Below are positions 11,726 through 23,300 of a stretch of DNA of 64,000 bases, piece after piece. Below the pieces are notes generated by a model. That model was not told the origin of the DNA. It made no database searches and saw only the letters and a list, made by a program, of their open reading frames with translations. The stretch is from Xestospongia muta. Lineage: Eukaryota > Porifera > Demospongiae > Haplosclerida > Petrosiidae. The stretch spans positions 34,793,245-34,857,244 of the forward strand of contig OY848917.1 in the NCBI GenBank assembly GCA_963693285.1, written 5' to 3'. The first letter of the stretch is position 1; each line of letters begins with the position of its first letter. The position numbers and the translations under genes were made by a program.

Positions 11726-11835
11726 CTCATCATCTCCAAATAGTTTAAAGTCACCATCTTCATTATCACCAGATGTCTTTACAGGAACACTACCTGACTG
11801 ACTATTACTATATTGATCAAGAGGTTTCTGAACAC
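11726..11835 (-). CDS. eEF1B beta/delta-like exon (linker and acidic DLFG-type motif)
   Basis: A 110-nt exon after TTTCCAG encodes VQKPLDQYSNSQSGS and then EDGDFKLFGDDE, ending at donor GTCAGC. The acidic DFxLFGxDDE patch is typical of eEF1B beta/delta between the N-terminal part and the exchange domain. It enters in phase 1, so it does not join the phase-0 end of the unrecognised exon at 12023. It lies about 1 kb upstream of the two C-terminal exons on the same strand. Confidence 0.6.
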
Positions 11836-11890
11836 CTGGAAAAGTAATAAAACATTTAATAAAATAATAATAATACTGTCCCCAGATTTT

Positions 11891-11949
11891 ATACATACAT
11901 ACATACATACATACATACATACATACATTCCATCCATCCATCCATCCAT

Positions 11950-11989
<40 letters not shown>
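11891..11989. repeat. Compound microsatellite (ATAC)n-(CATC)n-(TA)n
   Basis: Three adjoining simple repeats: ATAC units at 11891-11927, CATC units at about 11931-11953 and TA units at 11953-11989, directly upstream of the eEF1B-like exon. Confidence 0.9.
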
Positions 11990-11992
<3 letters not shown>

Positions 11993-12022
11993 TATATATA
12001 TGCATATATGTGTGTAACTTAC

Positions 12023-13662
12023 TATTTGATATGACCATATGGTTTCTGTAACCACTGTCAACTCTTGTCTATCGGCATTGTCAGTCTCCAGGTTGGGAAT
12101 ACTATGCCAATTAATAAAGGAGAAATCAAAAGGGAACTTACCCACTTCTGTGAGTCAAGGATAATCTATCATACATCTCACAACACACACACCTACAGTA
12201 TATATAATAAACAACTATAAGATTCCATAACTAAAATGATATGAACTAGTGCACAATGTATACAATTTATAGTCTCTTTGTATGCGTTATTCAAGCAAAG
12301 GATTTTGGGCAAATATAATTTTCCAGCAGTCTAAGTTTATGTACATGTAACAAAATTTTTATTAAGTACATGTACAGATAAATTGATAACAAAGATCTTA
12401 ATGAGGGCTACAGTAGACAGAAAGTGGTCTCTCATGGAAACTATACACATAATATATTGATGGTTACCTAAAAGAATACTTAGAAAATGTCAATCACTTT
12501 GTGAATACTACTAACATAAGAATCACAAAAATGACAGGAAGCCAATGTAGCAATATAGCAAGCATTATGGATAAAAACAATCTCAGAATGGCCAGGCATA
12601 GTTTAATAAAACATACAATAATTATCATATAAACTTAATGTGAGATTTTCAAAGTACAGCAATCATGACTATTTCACTGACCATGACTACCTCTGGTAGT
12701 AAGAAGATACAAAAGCTGATAATTATAAACTTTATCCATTAATGTATTATGAACCTTACCTATTGCTTAATTATATTTAGTCTTATTAACATTAATGTCT
12801 TCATTTATTTCAATGATAACAACATATACACAGACTCACATGCTGTTATTTTTGAATGAAAGTTCTTTAGACACCATAGTATCCTCTCATTAGTAGTATA
12901 ATTTGATATTAACTGACATTAGTAGTATCATATAACTCCTTAAACCTACAATAATAACAAACAACTGATCACATCAACTTCTTACAAGTACATGTACATG
13001 ATGTGAGTATAATGTATCATTATTACATTTAATTACAATAACATATGTATTATTTATCTTACATGTATCAACATACCTTGAATGGATCTTCTCAAGTACA
13101 TCAATAAGGGGAAGACCCTCTTTATTATCATCTAAATGAACAGTACTTATAAGAATGTTAATCTCTATAAGAGGTGAGTTGTCATCATCAATAGCAGAGA
13201 GTGAAACCTCTGGAGACTAGATCCAGACTAGAGGTTAAGGAATATCTTTGTTCATATCTATGACATGTCACATACTGTCTGCTTCTAGTGTAATATATAC
13301 ACAGTATATATACATGTATGTAACGGCAAAGTAATATTGAAATCCATGTATGCATAATTAACCTTTGTGATGAGTCTTTTTCATCATAATGGTCACAAGA
13401 TACTGAGCACTGTCTTTAACAAGTTGAAGCCCCAGACAGCAACTATCACCATGTTGTCTTCTTGATGTGGTGGATGTGATAAGAGAACTCAACTCATTCT
13501 AAGATCTTGGGACAATACCAGAACTATCAGTCAGTATAGATGTTACATGCACATTGTAAACAATGTATATGTAACATCTATAATGTGACAACATTACCTT
13601 TATAACACAAAAGTATCACATACCTACTGTTCTTGATACTGCTTCACATAATTCTTGAGGTA
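12023..13662 (-). CDS. Unrecognised multi-exon gene, internal exons
   Basis: Five exons on the minus strand keep one frame: 13628-13662, 13363-13498, 13077-13209, 12142-12192 and 12023-12101. Donors are GTAGGT, GTTAAT, GTATGT, GTAAGT and GTAAGT. Recognisable stretches are PQELCEAVSRT; CCLGLQLVKDSAQYLVTIMM; AIDDDNSPLIEINILI with EGLPLIDVLEKIHSR; and ELTVVTETIWSYQI. I do not recognise a family. The alternating charged and hydrophobic segments look like a soluble globular protein. Neither the first nor the last exon was found. A small candidate (11516-11544, NLQQDYIKT) would continue in phase. The gene lies, on the same strand, between exons resembling eEF1B, so either that gene is scattered around this one or the eEF1B pieces are relics. 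Confidence 0.5.
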
Positions 13663-13889
13663 CTGAAATTGATAAAGAGTTAGTAAAATTTTATGTTCTT
13701 CTCTATTTGTTGTTTCTCCCTAGAAGGAAATGTGGACATTTAATCAACTGACGAGAGTAAATGGAAAGATGAATGAATAGATAGAAATTATCTATATTAT
13801 CTATGATCCAAATTTTAGGTACTAACAAATATGGACACATACCAGGCTTGTGCTAACACAGACATAAAGAAGCAATCTACTAACATGAT

Positions 13890-13975
13890 ATATACATTAG
13901 ATCTGGATTAACATGTAAGAGTGATTGAATGATTTCACAATAATCTTCAGTTGAGGCAATCTATAATGGATAGAT
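13890..13975 (-). pseudogene. Ankyrin exon relic
   Basis: Minus-strand IASTEDYCEIIQSLL, reaching a stop, matches the exon at 437-529 (IASAKNHCEIIQSLL), and flanking sequence back to about 13800 matches 340-437. It is a duplicated ankyrin exon without a usable frame or donor. Confidence 0.6.
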
Positions 13976-14043
13976 AGAGAGGATGGATGAATGAAAGGAA
14001 GAATAAAAATTGAATTGACACTTACTCTAAAGATAATTATAGC

Positions 14044-14402
14044 TAGTCCACTACAAACATGTTTCATATGGTGTCAAAGTTTACAATGGTCAAACGAGTC
14101 GTCGTCACATTGACCATATTCGTAAACGCTTTAATAGTGATACCACCACACAGCCCAAGCATCCACTGAGAACTGAAGTAACTGAAGAACCAGAGATATC
14201 TCTGGTTCAGACCACACCACCCTTGTTGAACCCATCTACCACTAAGACGCAAGTGGATAACTCTGAACAGTCGACCGATTCTTTAACTGCCGATACATCC
14301 ACCATCCAACTGCTGACCAACACACTTTATTGTTATCCACAAAGAATGCGTAAATCCCCAGATCGATATTCCTTCACTCAATTTAGGAGTGAGAAAATGT
14401 GA
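14044..14402 (+). pseudogene. Ty3/gypsy integrase C-terminal fragment
   Basis: An open plus-strand frame lacking a start encodes GVKVYNGQTSRRHIDHIRKR, a long Ser/Thr/Pro-rich tail, then YPQRMRKSPDRYSFTQF and TGA. This resembles the end of gypsy polyproteins: the W/RRHIDHLR motif beyond the integrase core, followed by a basic closing motif. All upstream domains are missing. A purine-rich run (AGGAGTGAGAAAA) immediately precedes the LTR, as a polypurine tract should. The integrase is last here, which is the usual gypsy order and unlike the element at 58.5-61.5 kb. Confidence 0.6.
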
Positions 14403-14624
14403 TGACTATGTTTATTTATCTTGATTTTGTATATGTAGATTATGTATGGTGTTGTTGTAGTCTAAGATGTGTGTCTAGTATTGTGTAGTGTAGTCTAATA
14501 TTGTATATGATGTTTTTCAGGGCTATTAGGGTCTATATATATATATATTATATATAAAGTGCTATCCTTTCTATGTTCTCTCTCTCTCTTTTATCGATTC
14601 ATTTTTCTCTGCCATGATACCACA
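14398..14624 (+). mobile_element. Putative 3' LTR of the gypsy fragment
   Basis: It starts TGTGATGAC right after the purine tract and ends in ACCACA. A TATATAAAG box lies near 14555-14563 and a pyrimidine-rich run follows. The left LTR is absent. The exact right end is a guess from TGT...ACA termini. Confidence 0.5.
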
Positions 14625-14880
14625 ATATTAATAGTCCTTCTAATTACTATGTGTTAGGAGGAAATTAGTACTGCTATTTATATCAATGTCTTTGTAGTGT
14701 TTATATTACAATGACTTTGTATGTTCTCAAAACTAATTGAACATGTGTTATCAGTTTTAGTTATACATGAAATAAACATACATGTATATTAGTTGACAGA
14801 TAATTACTAGGGTTTAGGTTCTCTATCTTTTTCCTTCAGATCATTCATCACTCATATCATCATTGTCTCAATCTATCCAC

Positions 14881-15177
14881 TCATATCTCACAGTCTGTCA
14901 GCTGACTTCGAATATTTGTAAGAGCATCTTCTAATTTTGACAATTGTTGATCATTGCTACTGTTACTGGACTGGTCTCCTTTATTAGCAAGGTACTGGTA
15001 AAGTCTCAAAGATCGGTATTTAGAGTTATTACTGTGCAGGCTACTGCTGGTTGGACGTCCAATGACTCTACTTTGAGTGATTTGTAAGTTAGAAACAGGA
15101 TAGACACACCCACTAATAGACCAGATATGTATACTGACACACCCACCATAACAAAAGAAGGCCTGATGATGAGACAT
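14881..15177 (-). CDS. Hypothetical exon, possibly the eEF1B-delta-like leucine zipper
   Basis: The minus-strand frame from ATG at 15177 to TGA at 14881 gives 98 residues. The first 40 are cysteine- and aromatic-rich with no family signal. The end is QSSNSSNDQQLSKLEDALTN and IRSQLTDCE, a heptad-like zipper after a Ser/Asn linker. eEF1B-delta carries such a zipper ahead of its acidic patch, and the zipper lies upstream of the eEF1B-like exons on the same strand. No splice junction connects them directly (the exon at 11726 needs a phase-1 partner), so an exon is missing or this is a relic. Confidence 0.35.
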   Translation of the reverse strand: MSHHQAFFCYGGCVSIHIWSISGCVYPVSNLQITQSRVIGRPTSSSLHSNNSKYRSLRLYQYLANKGDQSSNSSNDQQLSKLEDALTNIRSQLTDCEI

Positions 15178-15597
15178 TATTTTAAAACAGAAGTATTATT
15201 AATGAAGGTCAGTTATTACATGTAGTATGACATACAACAGTACAGTATTTAGAAGTATACCTGTTATAAGTCTGTCATATTATAAAGTTTTTAATAGCTC
15301 TTTCATAATTTGGAATAACTTGGAGTGACTCTAAAGTAATAATATCTTTGATGTACTAAGGTTTGATCCACACCTTTGTCATACTAACAAATGTAACTTG
15401 AATGAACACAGTGTATCTTTTATTACTGATTGCTTGATTTACTCACTAGTCTAGTATTATCAAAGATGCAAGACTTCCTGTTATAGCTGCTATGAGTAAA
15501 TTATCAACCACAGTTATGACACTTGCTCATAGATAATAGTGTTAATATGAAGTGTTGTGACAATAACTTTAATAATACTAGACTCACGTTATTAACA

Positions 15598-16192
15598 TCA
15601 GCTTGTTTCCTTGTTATAATATTACACATGACAGCTATGACATTAACTGTCTCGGGACATTAGCTTTACTAATACTGGAGTATAGTGAATAATAAAATAG
15701 TTAGTACATTGAGAAACAGTATAATATTTAGATATTTATTAATGTTCAGTAGATGACTGTTATTATATACTATCAATGATAGTATATAATAACAGTAATC
15801 ATGTTATTGTGTACATGGAAACTGTACTGATTCTATCCTAAAATATTACCTGCTAATAACACTAATTGATCTAATGTAACAATGTATGTAATAATGAAAT
15901 GGATGTTGTAGCTGATTCCTTGTGATAATATATACTGATGTCAGCTGTGACATTAAATGTGTTGGGACAATAGCTTTGCTAATATTGAACTAAATGAATA
16001 ATAAAATAGTTAGTAGATTCAGAAACAGTATGATATTTGGATTACTTTATTAAGGTTCAGTAGGTGACTGTTATTGTATACCATCATGTTATTGTGTACA
16101 AAGAAAACCTACTGAGTTCTACCCAACAATGCTAACTGCAAATAATACTATTGATCTAATGTAATAATGTATGTAATCATGTAACGGATGTT
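15598..16192. repeat. Tandem duplication of an approximately 310-bp unit
   Basis: Copy 1 (15598-15907) and copy 2 (15908-16192) align throughout. Both share the CAGCT-TGACATTAA stretch, the block GAATAATAAAATAGTTAGTA, the GTTCAGTAG-TGACTGTTATT stretch and ATTGATCTAATGTAA. They are diverged, so not recent. Confidence 0.75.
15756..15796. repeat. Perfect 20-bp-arm palindrome
   Basis: ACTGTTATTATATACTATCA is followed by one base and then by its exact reverse complement. It lies in copy 1 of the tandem duplication; copy 2 has a single arm only. Confidence 0.9.
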
Positions 16193-17321
16193 CACTCAGC
16201 CAAAAGAATTCATAAAGCATCACATTTACTTCACCACATAGTAAATAACATCAGGTTAACTTAATTATACTAAGTAAACTGTAGTAGTAGTGATAGGAAG
16301 TGGTTTATTATATATTGTTACATGTAAGGATGTACTCTTATTGTTAATGATTTTTAGATTACATATATTACAATACTCTATTATCAATATATTATTAATA
16401 GGAATAACAAGTAAACAGATAAAAAGATCTAACAGACAGGTACATACTGGAAAAAGAACATCAAGAGTATATATTATTACAGACTATATAAAATGAGCTG
16501 GAGACAATGTCAGAATTGTACAATACATTATCAATTAAAATGTGTATTATGCACTGTATACAATATAGTGGTGCTACCACAACCATTTAAGTCACTTATT
16601 TAAACACACCTATAAAACCACTAGCATATAAACAGATACTTATAAAGTACTTTATATAATAGAGTACTTATACATGTTATGATAGATACATGTACTTAGA
16701 GTACTTTATATATCTAGTACATGTATAGTACTGATCTCTCTCTCTCCTTAGACTAGAGAGTACATTATAACTCAATATTATATTATGACAAGTTAAAGGA
16801 AAAGTAAATGACATAATATAAAATCAATATATCATAAGTTATTAACATAATATTATTAAAATGATCCTTATCATATCACTATGAGACATAAGGTAGTAAT
16901 GTCTAATGTAGTAATATGTCCATTGTAATGTTTTGATAGAATACACTGAATATATCATTGACAGTTCCTCTCTATTATATTAATATGATAAACTAGTCTA
17001 GTATTATATTACTAGTAACTATGTACTTTATTATCTATAATGGAAATGTTTTTACTTGTAGATATTGACAGTATATGATCTCATATATCAAATGATATGA
17101 TGACTCTAACATTAGTACTTGATATTGAGAAGATAATGGACATACTAACTATGAGAATAATAATTACATATTATAATAATTAATAAATTGACTTTTTTAA
17201 TTTTGACACATACCAGTTGATAATAAATTCCTATATTATTACTAATTAACATATTTTGGAGGTGTGGCTTGTTGTTATGAGAATTGAGAAAGAAAGCAAG
17301 TGATATCAGTAGTACAAGATA
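16193..17321. other. Intergenic region upstream of the large ankyrin gene
   Basis: AT-rich, no supported gene. It must contain the promoter of the plus-strand ankyrin gene; no TATA box or initiator can be singled out. Confidence 0.4.
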
Positions 17322-17345
17322 ATGGCTGGACCCTCTATGAAACTG
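17322..17345 (+). CDS. ANK gene exon 1 (start)
   Basis: ATG in AAGATAATGG; MAGPSMKL, then GTAGGT. The start is chosen because it is the only ATG joining exon 2 in frame at a good donor, and its length matches the first exon of the small minus-strand ankyrin gene. Confidence 0.7.
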
Positions 17346-20300
17346 GTAGGTAACTGCAGTATATATATATATCTATTGTGTTAATAGTATTATATTCCGT
17401 GTATTTATCGTATTTAACTTATCCTAAATGCTAACATCTCCGCACGCTAAGTTAAAAAGAAGTTTGACTTTTTAGATGTTTAAAAATAACCGTCAGGTAC
17501 TATTGTCTGCGTTTATTAGTTTAACTTGAATTCGCTAAAATATTAAAATCACTTTTTTGTCCATACTGAATTTTATTTTTGACAGAAATGGTCCCTTTTC
17601 ACAAATTAGTTCACATTTCCTGATCCTAGTATATGTGACTATAGAGTGATCTAGTAATAGAGTCACTAACTTCATTGACTTAGTAGATATACTGTTATAT
17701 AATGATAGGATATACTTCAATGTTAGTATGGTTGAGTTTACAGGTTGACACTATGTATGATACAAGTAATGGTACACTAGTATTGACAGTTAATACATTG
17801 TGATATTAGGTCTATTAGTGTAGAGATAATAAGTACTACATGTGAGTATTTACTCTGTCCGAATTAAGTTGAGCCCTTCATTAAAAAAAGGTCTGTTATG
17901 CATGGAATGTAAGTTGAGGTATGTTATCACCTACTTTATCCACTTCGCACTAAAGTACATTTTAATATTATTCATTACTTTTTCACGTGAATGTCATGCG
18001 AAAACTCCACGTTTTCGTTAAGATGCAAAGAGAAAGAGACTGAGTTTTCAAACAAAGCATTTTGTTGCGAATGTCTATGAGTATTTCGAGGAAATCCACA
18101 GGTGTCGACGTACTCAAGGATCTCTTAAAGAACTGCTGATGCCACAGGAGTTTCATGTGCCAGCATCAAGAGGCTACAGAAAAGAAAGTTGAGACTGTTT
18201 GTTAAAAGGTTCTTTTCAGAACCACGGTGGCTTTATAGCTGCCTTAAATCGCAAAAGACAATACCTGATTATTATTCATAGGCGGCTAAGGGTGGGGGCG
18301 AAGGGGGCTGATGCCCCCCCAACTTTTATAAAGGGGGGGCAGAGCCCCCCCAACTTTACATAGAGTAACTCATTTTGCATTCTAACATTTATTATTAGTA
18401 GACCTGCAAGAACTTGCCAAGGAGTTTGTTCAAAAAAATGATGAACGAAGAAAATATTTTGGTGCATTTTAATTCTCATTTTTAAAACGTATATTTTTGC
18501 ATGTGAAACTGTGTACAAATATGTTCAGCCCCCCCAACTTTTTTGAGCTTCCTCCGCCTATGTTATTTTATTAGTAATAATTATTGTAATAGAACATCTG
18601 TTCATATAATTAAAACTGTAATTTTGAATTACCATGTGACACACGGTTGACTTCCCAAGGTGAAAAGTGTTATTCGAAGGTGTGGAATTTGAGGTATGCC
18701 ATTTAAAATGTATGGAGTTCATAGTTTGCTACTTTCTCATAGCACTAGATAGATTATATATATAAAGCGCATTTGCAAGCTGAACGGATTGGTGCATGTT
18801 CCATGCGGATAGCACGTAAAACAGCAAAGTTATTTACATGTCTGGGTAGTTAAACTCAACTCGGACAGAGTATAGATACCTTTAATAGTTACATAGAACA
18901 ATAGAACAATACTATATAGAAATAGACAGTTAATATGTAGTCTAAGATATTGTATGACAGGTCATTGAGACACACTTTATATGACACCCAAAGTATTAAT
19001 TTATAGAAAATAGTCCTAATTAGAATTCCTCACTAAACTAATTAATATCATAAATGATATTATTAACTGTACAGTGTTTAATTATTGTCACTATATAACT
19101 GTCTACATGATGTTATATGATGTTCAAGTAAACTTGTATTATGTTAGTACATGTTATTATCAGTTAAATATTAGTAGATAAAACGAGAGTAGACTATGAA
19201 TAAAGTATATGTACAATATATACATGGATACATGTATTGAGTACATATCATCATTGTTCTCTAGTAATATATATCTTTGATATACTTCTAAAATATATAC
19301 AACTATCAGTTATTTCATGTATAATGTGTCTTTCTCTTTTTATATCAGGAGTGGTCTCTTTATTTTGCAGCTCGTACTGGTGATGTTAATGTAATAAAGA
19401 GGGCCATGGAAGATGGGTCTGTTCAAGTTAATGCTATAGATGTAGATCACGTAAGTACATGTCATACACATAATAACCGCTGCCTTATAGGGAATGTTAA
19501 ATAATAACAACAAACTATACATAACTATTAATAATGAGTACACAATTCATATGGATGTGTCCATGTCACCATATCCGCAAACCTTCTACTGGTAACGTTA
19601 AAACAATAACTTATTGCTATTACATACTTGAAGGACTGAATCTACTGTTATAAGTTTTATCCACTTCAGACGGTGGCCACTCTATTAAGTTACCATTATT
19701 CTAACTACTAAGAAATTAGTGGTAATTTATAAAGCTCTATAGCTTTTGTACTCCTTTTGAATATTACTGTTTTAGAGTTAAATTTGACAAAATAAGATGA
19801 AAGAAATTGGTTAGAGAAAGAAAAAAATGTTAACAATATTTATGGAAACCCATTAATTGCATATGCTAAGTACAATTTACTTGTAGTTATTTGTTCTAAT
19901 TTCTGATGTCATTAGATCTATCTATAAATAATGGTGTCTGATGGTTGGAGATTCCATTATAGAGATAACCTAGCATATAATGAATGTCAGTTCTAAGTGA
20001 TATTCATCATGTAATTTAAACCACATTTTAAATGTTGTAAATAGGGATGGATCCGACCCTTAGTGCACATGCGCAGCTTTTCTCACTACGTAAGCTAGTC
20101 TAGAGAGCTAGACCCTCCTCCTTTTCGATAAGTTGACAGGTGGAGGAGGGTCTAGAAGCAGTTTACTGCACCATTGGAATGTATGGAATGTATTGCAGTA
20201 CCACAATGTTTAAGTAGTGGTTATTTTTACTTTTATTTTTTTATTTTTTATTGACAAAATGAATGCCCAATAGCCATTGCTAGTTTGAAGGGCACAAACA

Positions 20301-23300
20301 GAATAGAACAGTAATAAATAAAACAGAATTAAGGTATTAAAGTACAGGATATAGTGTCATTAATAACACAGAGATAAAGTAAATGACTGATAGTATATGA
20401 TAGGTTTTATGACATGAATGATGGTGAGTTGATGGTTAGTAAATAAGCATATTTACTTTAGATTTAAAAGTGATTAGAGATGAGCTAGATTTTATATGAT
20501 AAAAAAGTGAATTCCACATAAAGAGAGAACAGAAGGGACAAATGAGTTTTGTGAGGCAGATGAGTGAAAAAAAGGGATGGTAAAGGTGAAAGGATCAAAG
20601 TGAGGAGAAGCGTAACTTGGTAGAGGGTTGTGAATGAAAATATCGGAAGGAAAGTAGAGGAAATTGTTAGTGATTTTATAGACAAGACATAGTTTGGAAA
20701 TAGAACGACAAATTGAGAGAGTTGGAAGGTTAAACATTAAGATAAGAAATGAGTAATCATTTTCCCATTTATGAGAGCACATTTTTAGAATAATGTGTTG
20801 GGTTTTCTCAAGAATTTCAGCAGTTGTGGAAGATACAGGTGGGTCCCAAACAGAGGAGCAGAAGGAAAAAAGAGAATGACAAGAGAGCAATACAGAGTGA
20901 GAAGAGTATGAAAAGAAGCATGCTTATAGAAGTTACAGTAGATGGTTCCAATGGTTTGACGAGCTTTAGAGCAGACAGATTGGATATGAGGAGACCATGA
21001 TAAATTAGAGGTGATAATAATACCAAGGTATTTGAAAGAATTGACTCTTTCAAGTTGAGAACCATTTTAGAAAAAGGAGGGAGGGAGGTTAGAAAAGAAG
21101 GAGACTTACGAGAGATGATCATATATTTTTTTTTTTGAGTTGATGGTAAGATGACTAGATGTAATCCACGATGAAATAAGATTGATGTTGGATTGAACAG
21201 TGGACATTGAAGTTGTAGAAGAAATTTCTTGCGAGAGAAGAATGTCATCAGCACAAAGAGTGAGGATGACAGAAGAGAGGAGGGACAGTTTAGCAATGTC
21301 ATTTATATAGATGATGAATAGGAGAGACCCGAGAATGGAACCTTGGGGCACACCAGAGTTGACCTGAGATTTAGAAGATAAAGAACCATTTATGATTACT
21401 TGTTGAGTTCGGCCTTGCAGATAACTATGGAGCCAAGACAGAAGAAGAGGAGGAATGTCAAGCGAAGACAAAGAGTCAAGTAGAGGCTTGTGAGGGACAT
21501 AGTAAAATGCTTTAGTGAGATCAAAGAAAACTGCACAGACTGCATTTTTGTGATCCAGTGAGGAAAACCAATAATTGACAATTGATAATAGAGCTCATTG
21601 AGTTGAGAATCCTGGTTAGAAACCAAACTCACAATTAGAAAAGATGTTGTGAGCAGAAGAAAATTCATACAGATAGTTAAAGATGTGACATTCCAAGATC
21701 TTACTTGGGAGAGAAAGTAGAGAGATTGGGCGATAGTCTGAAGGGGATGAGTTTTTCCAGTCTGAAGGGAAAATACCTGTTGAGAGGGAGGAGTTGAAAA
21801 TATGGAAACCAAGAAATGAGACTGCAAATTTCATCTGGGTTACAGAGAAGAGCTGGAGAGTTGTCTTGTAGTGATAGATAGGGATTATGAGCCAGAGGAG
21901 GTAAAGGGACAGTTGACGTGTTGAAGCAGGAGAAGTATTGATTTAGGACATCTGCTTTGAAAGATGATGAAGTTACAAGAGAACCGTTATGGATAAAGGA
22001 GGAAATGGACACAGGTTTGGTGTGAATGTGTTTAACAGCAGACCAAAAAGAGCGTGATGAAGGAGAAGTGAGTAAATTATGAAAGAATTTGGATTTTACA
22101 TGTCTGAGGTGAGCAAGAGTCTTGTTATGATAGGAATGGTATTTGGACCAAAGAGAAGGATAACTAGATCTTTAGCAGAAGAGAAGATGGAGTTTCTTAC
22201 TTTGACATGGTTATTAAATGAGTGGTTGATCCAAGGAAGATAAGAGTTGGTAAGGGGTGTACAAGTTTGCTAGGAACAGTGGTGGTCATAATGCAGAGGA
22301 AAAGTTCTGTAAATATGGTCCAGGAAGCATTTGGATCTGACAAGGGGAGTAATTATTTCCAGTCAATGGAGCAGAGGAGAGCATTAGCATGCTCAAAGTC
22401 AGCGAGATGGTATAGCCAGACCTTGCAAGGAGGAAGGGGGAAGGACTGTTAACAGAATCAGTGGGAAGGGAGAAAAGAATAGAAAAAAGGTCTCAAGAAG
22501 AGACAGGAGGAAGAATACTACAAGAAGGAGTGTCAATGTTAGATGGGAGAAAAACAAGATCAATAGTGGAAGGTGTATTAGTGTGAGAGAAATGAGTGGG
22601 AGCATTAACGATTTGCTTAAGGTCAAAAGTATCAGATATGGCATTCAGTTTGGTCTTACAGAATGAAGTAGAGTAAAAATAAATGTTGAAATCACCTAAG
22701 AGGATAAGATCAGAAAGAGTGGAGGGGATTGAGGGATGTAAGCTCGTCAAATAAAAGATCGAGGTCATCAGATGAGGGTTGAGGCTGGTAGTAAGTGCCA
22801 ATTGAAAAAGAGCAATGATTAAACTTAATAGATAGTAGAAGAAATTCAATTTTAACAGAAACATAAACTTTGGAAACAATAAAGTGAGGTATTACAAAGA
22901 CAACAATACCCACCACCATGGTGGTTATGATCATGTCGGAATAATATGTAATTAGGCAGAGCAATATCAGGATTGGGAATGTTGGCAGATAGCCAAAATT
23001 CCACAATACAAACAAGATCTGGATTGAGGGCAGAGCAGAGAGCAGAGAGTTCATCTAGTTTAGAAAGAATGCTGCGAGCATTAAAATAGAAAAATTTTAT
23101 TGAATTTGGCGATGTGTATTGGGAGCAGGTAGACAGACTAGTGGGACAAACAAAGTTGACAGAAGGTTTGATAAAACAGGAAGAAGTTGATGGTTGGGAG
23201 AGAGAAGAGAAAGAGGTGGAGGGTGACAATCTTGTGGGTAAGGAGAAGTTGGGACATTGGAGTAGAGTTGAATGTTGAGGAGGAAGTAGGGGGTAGGGTT

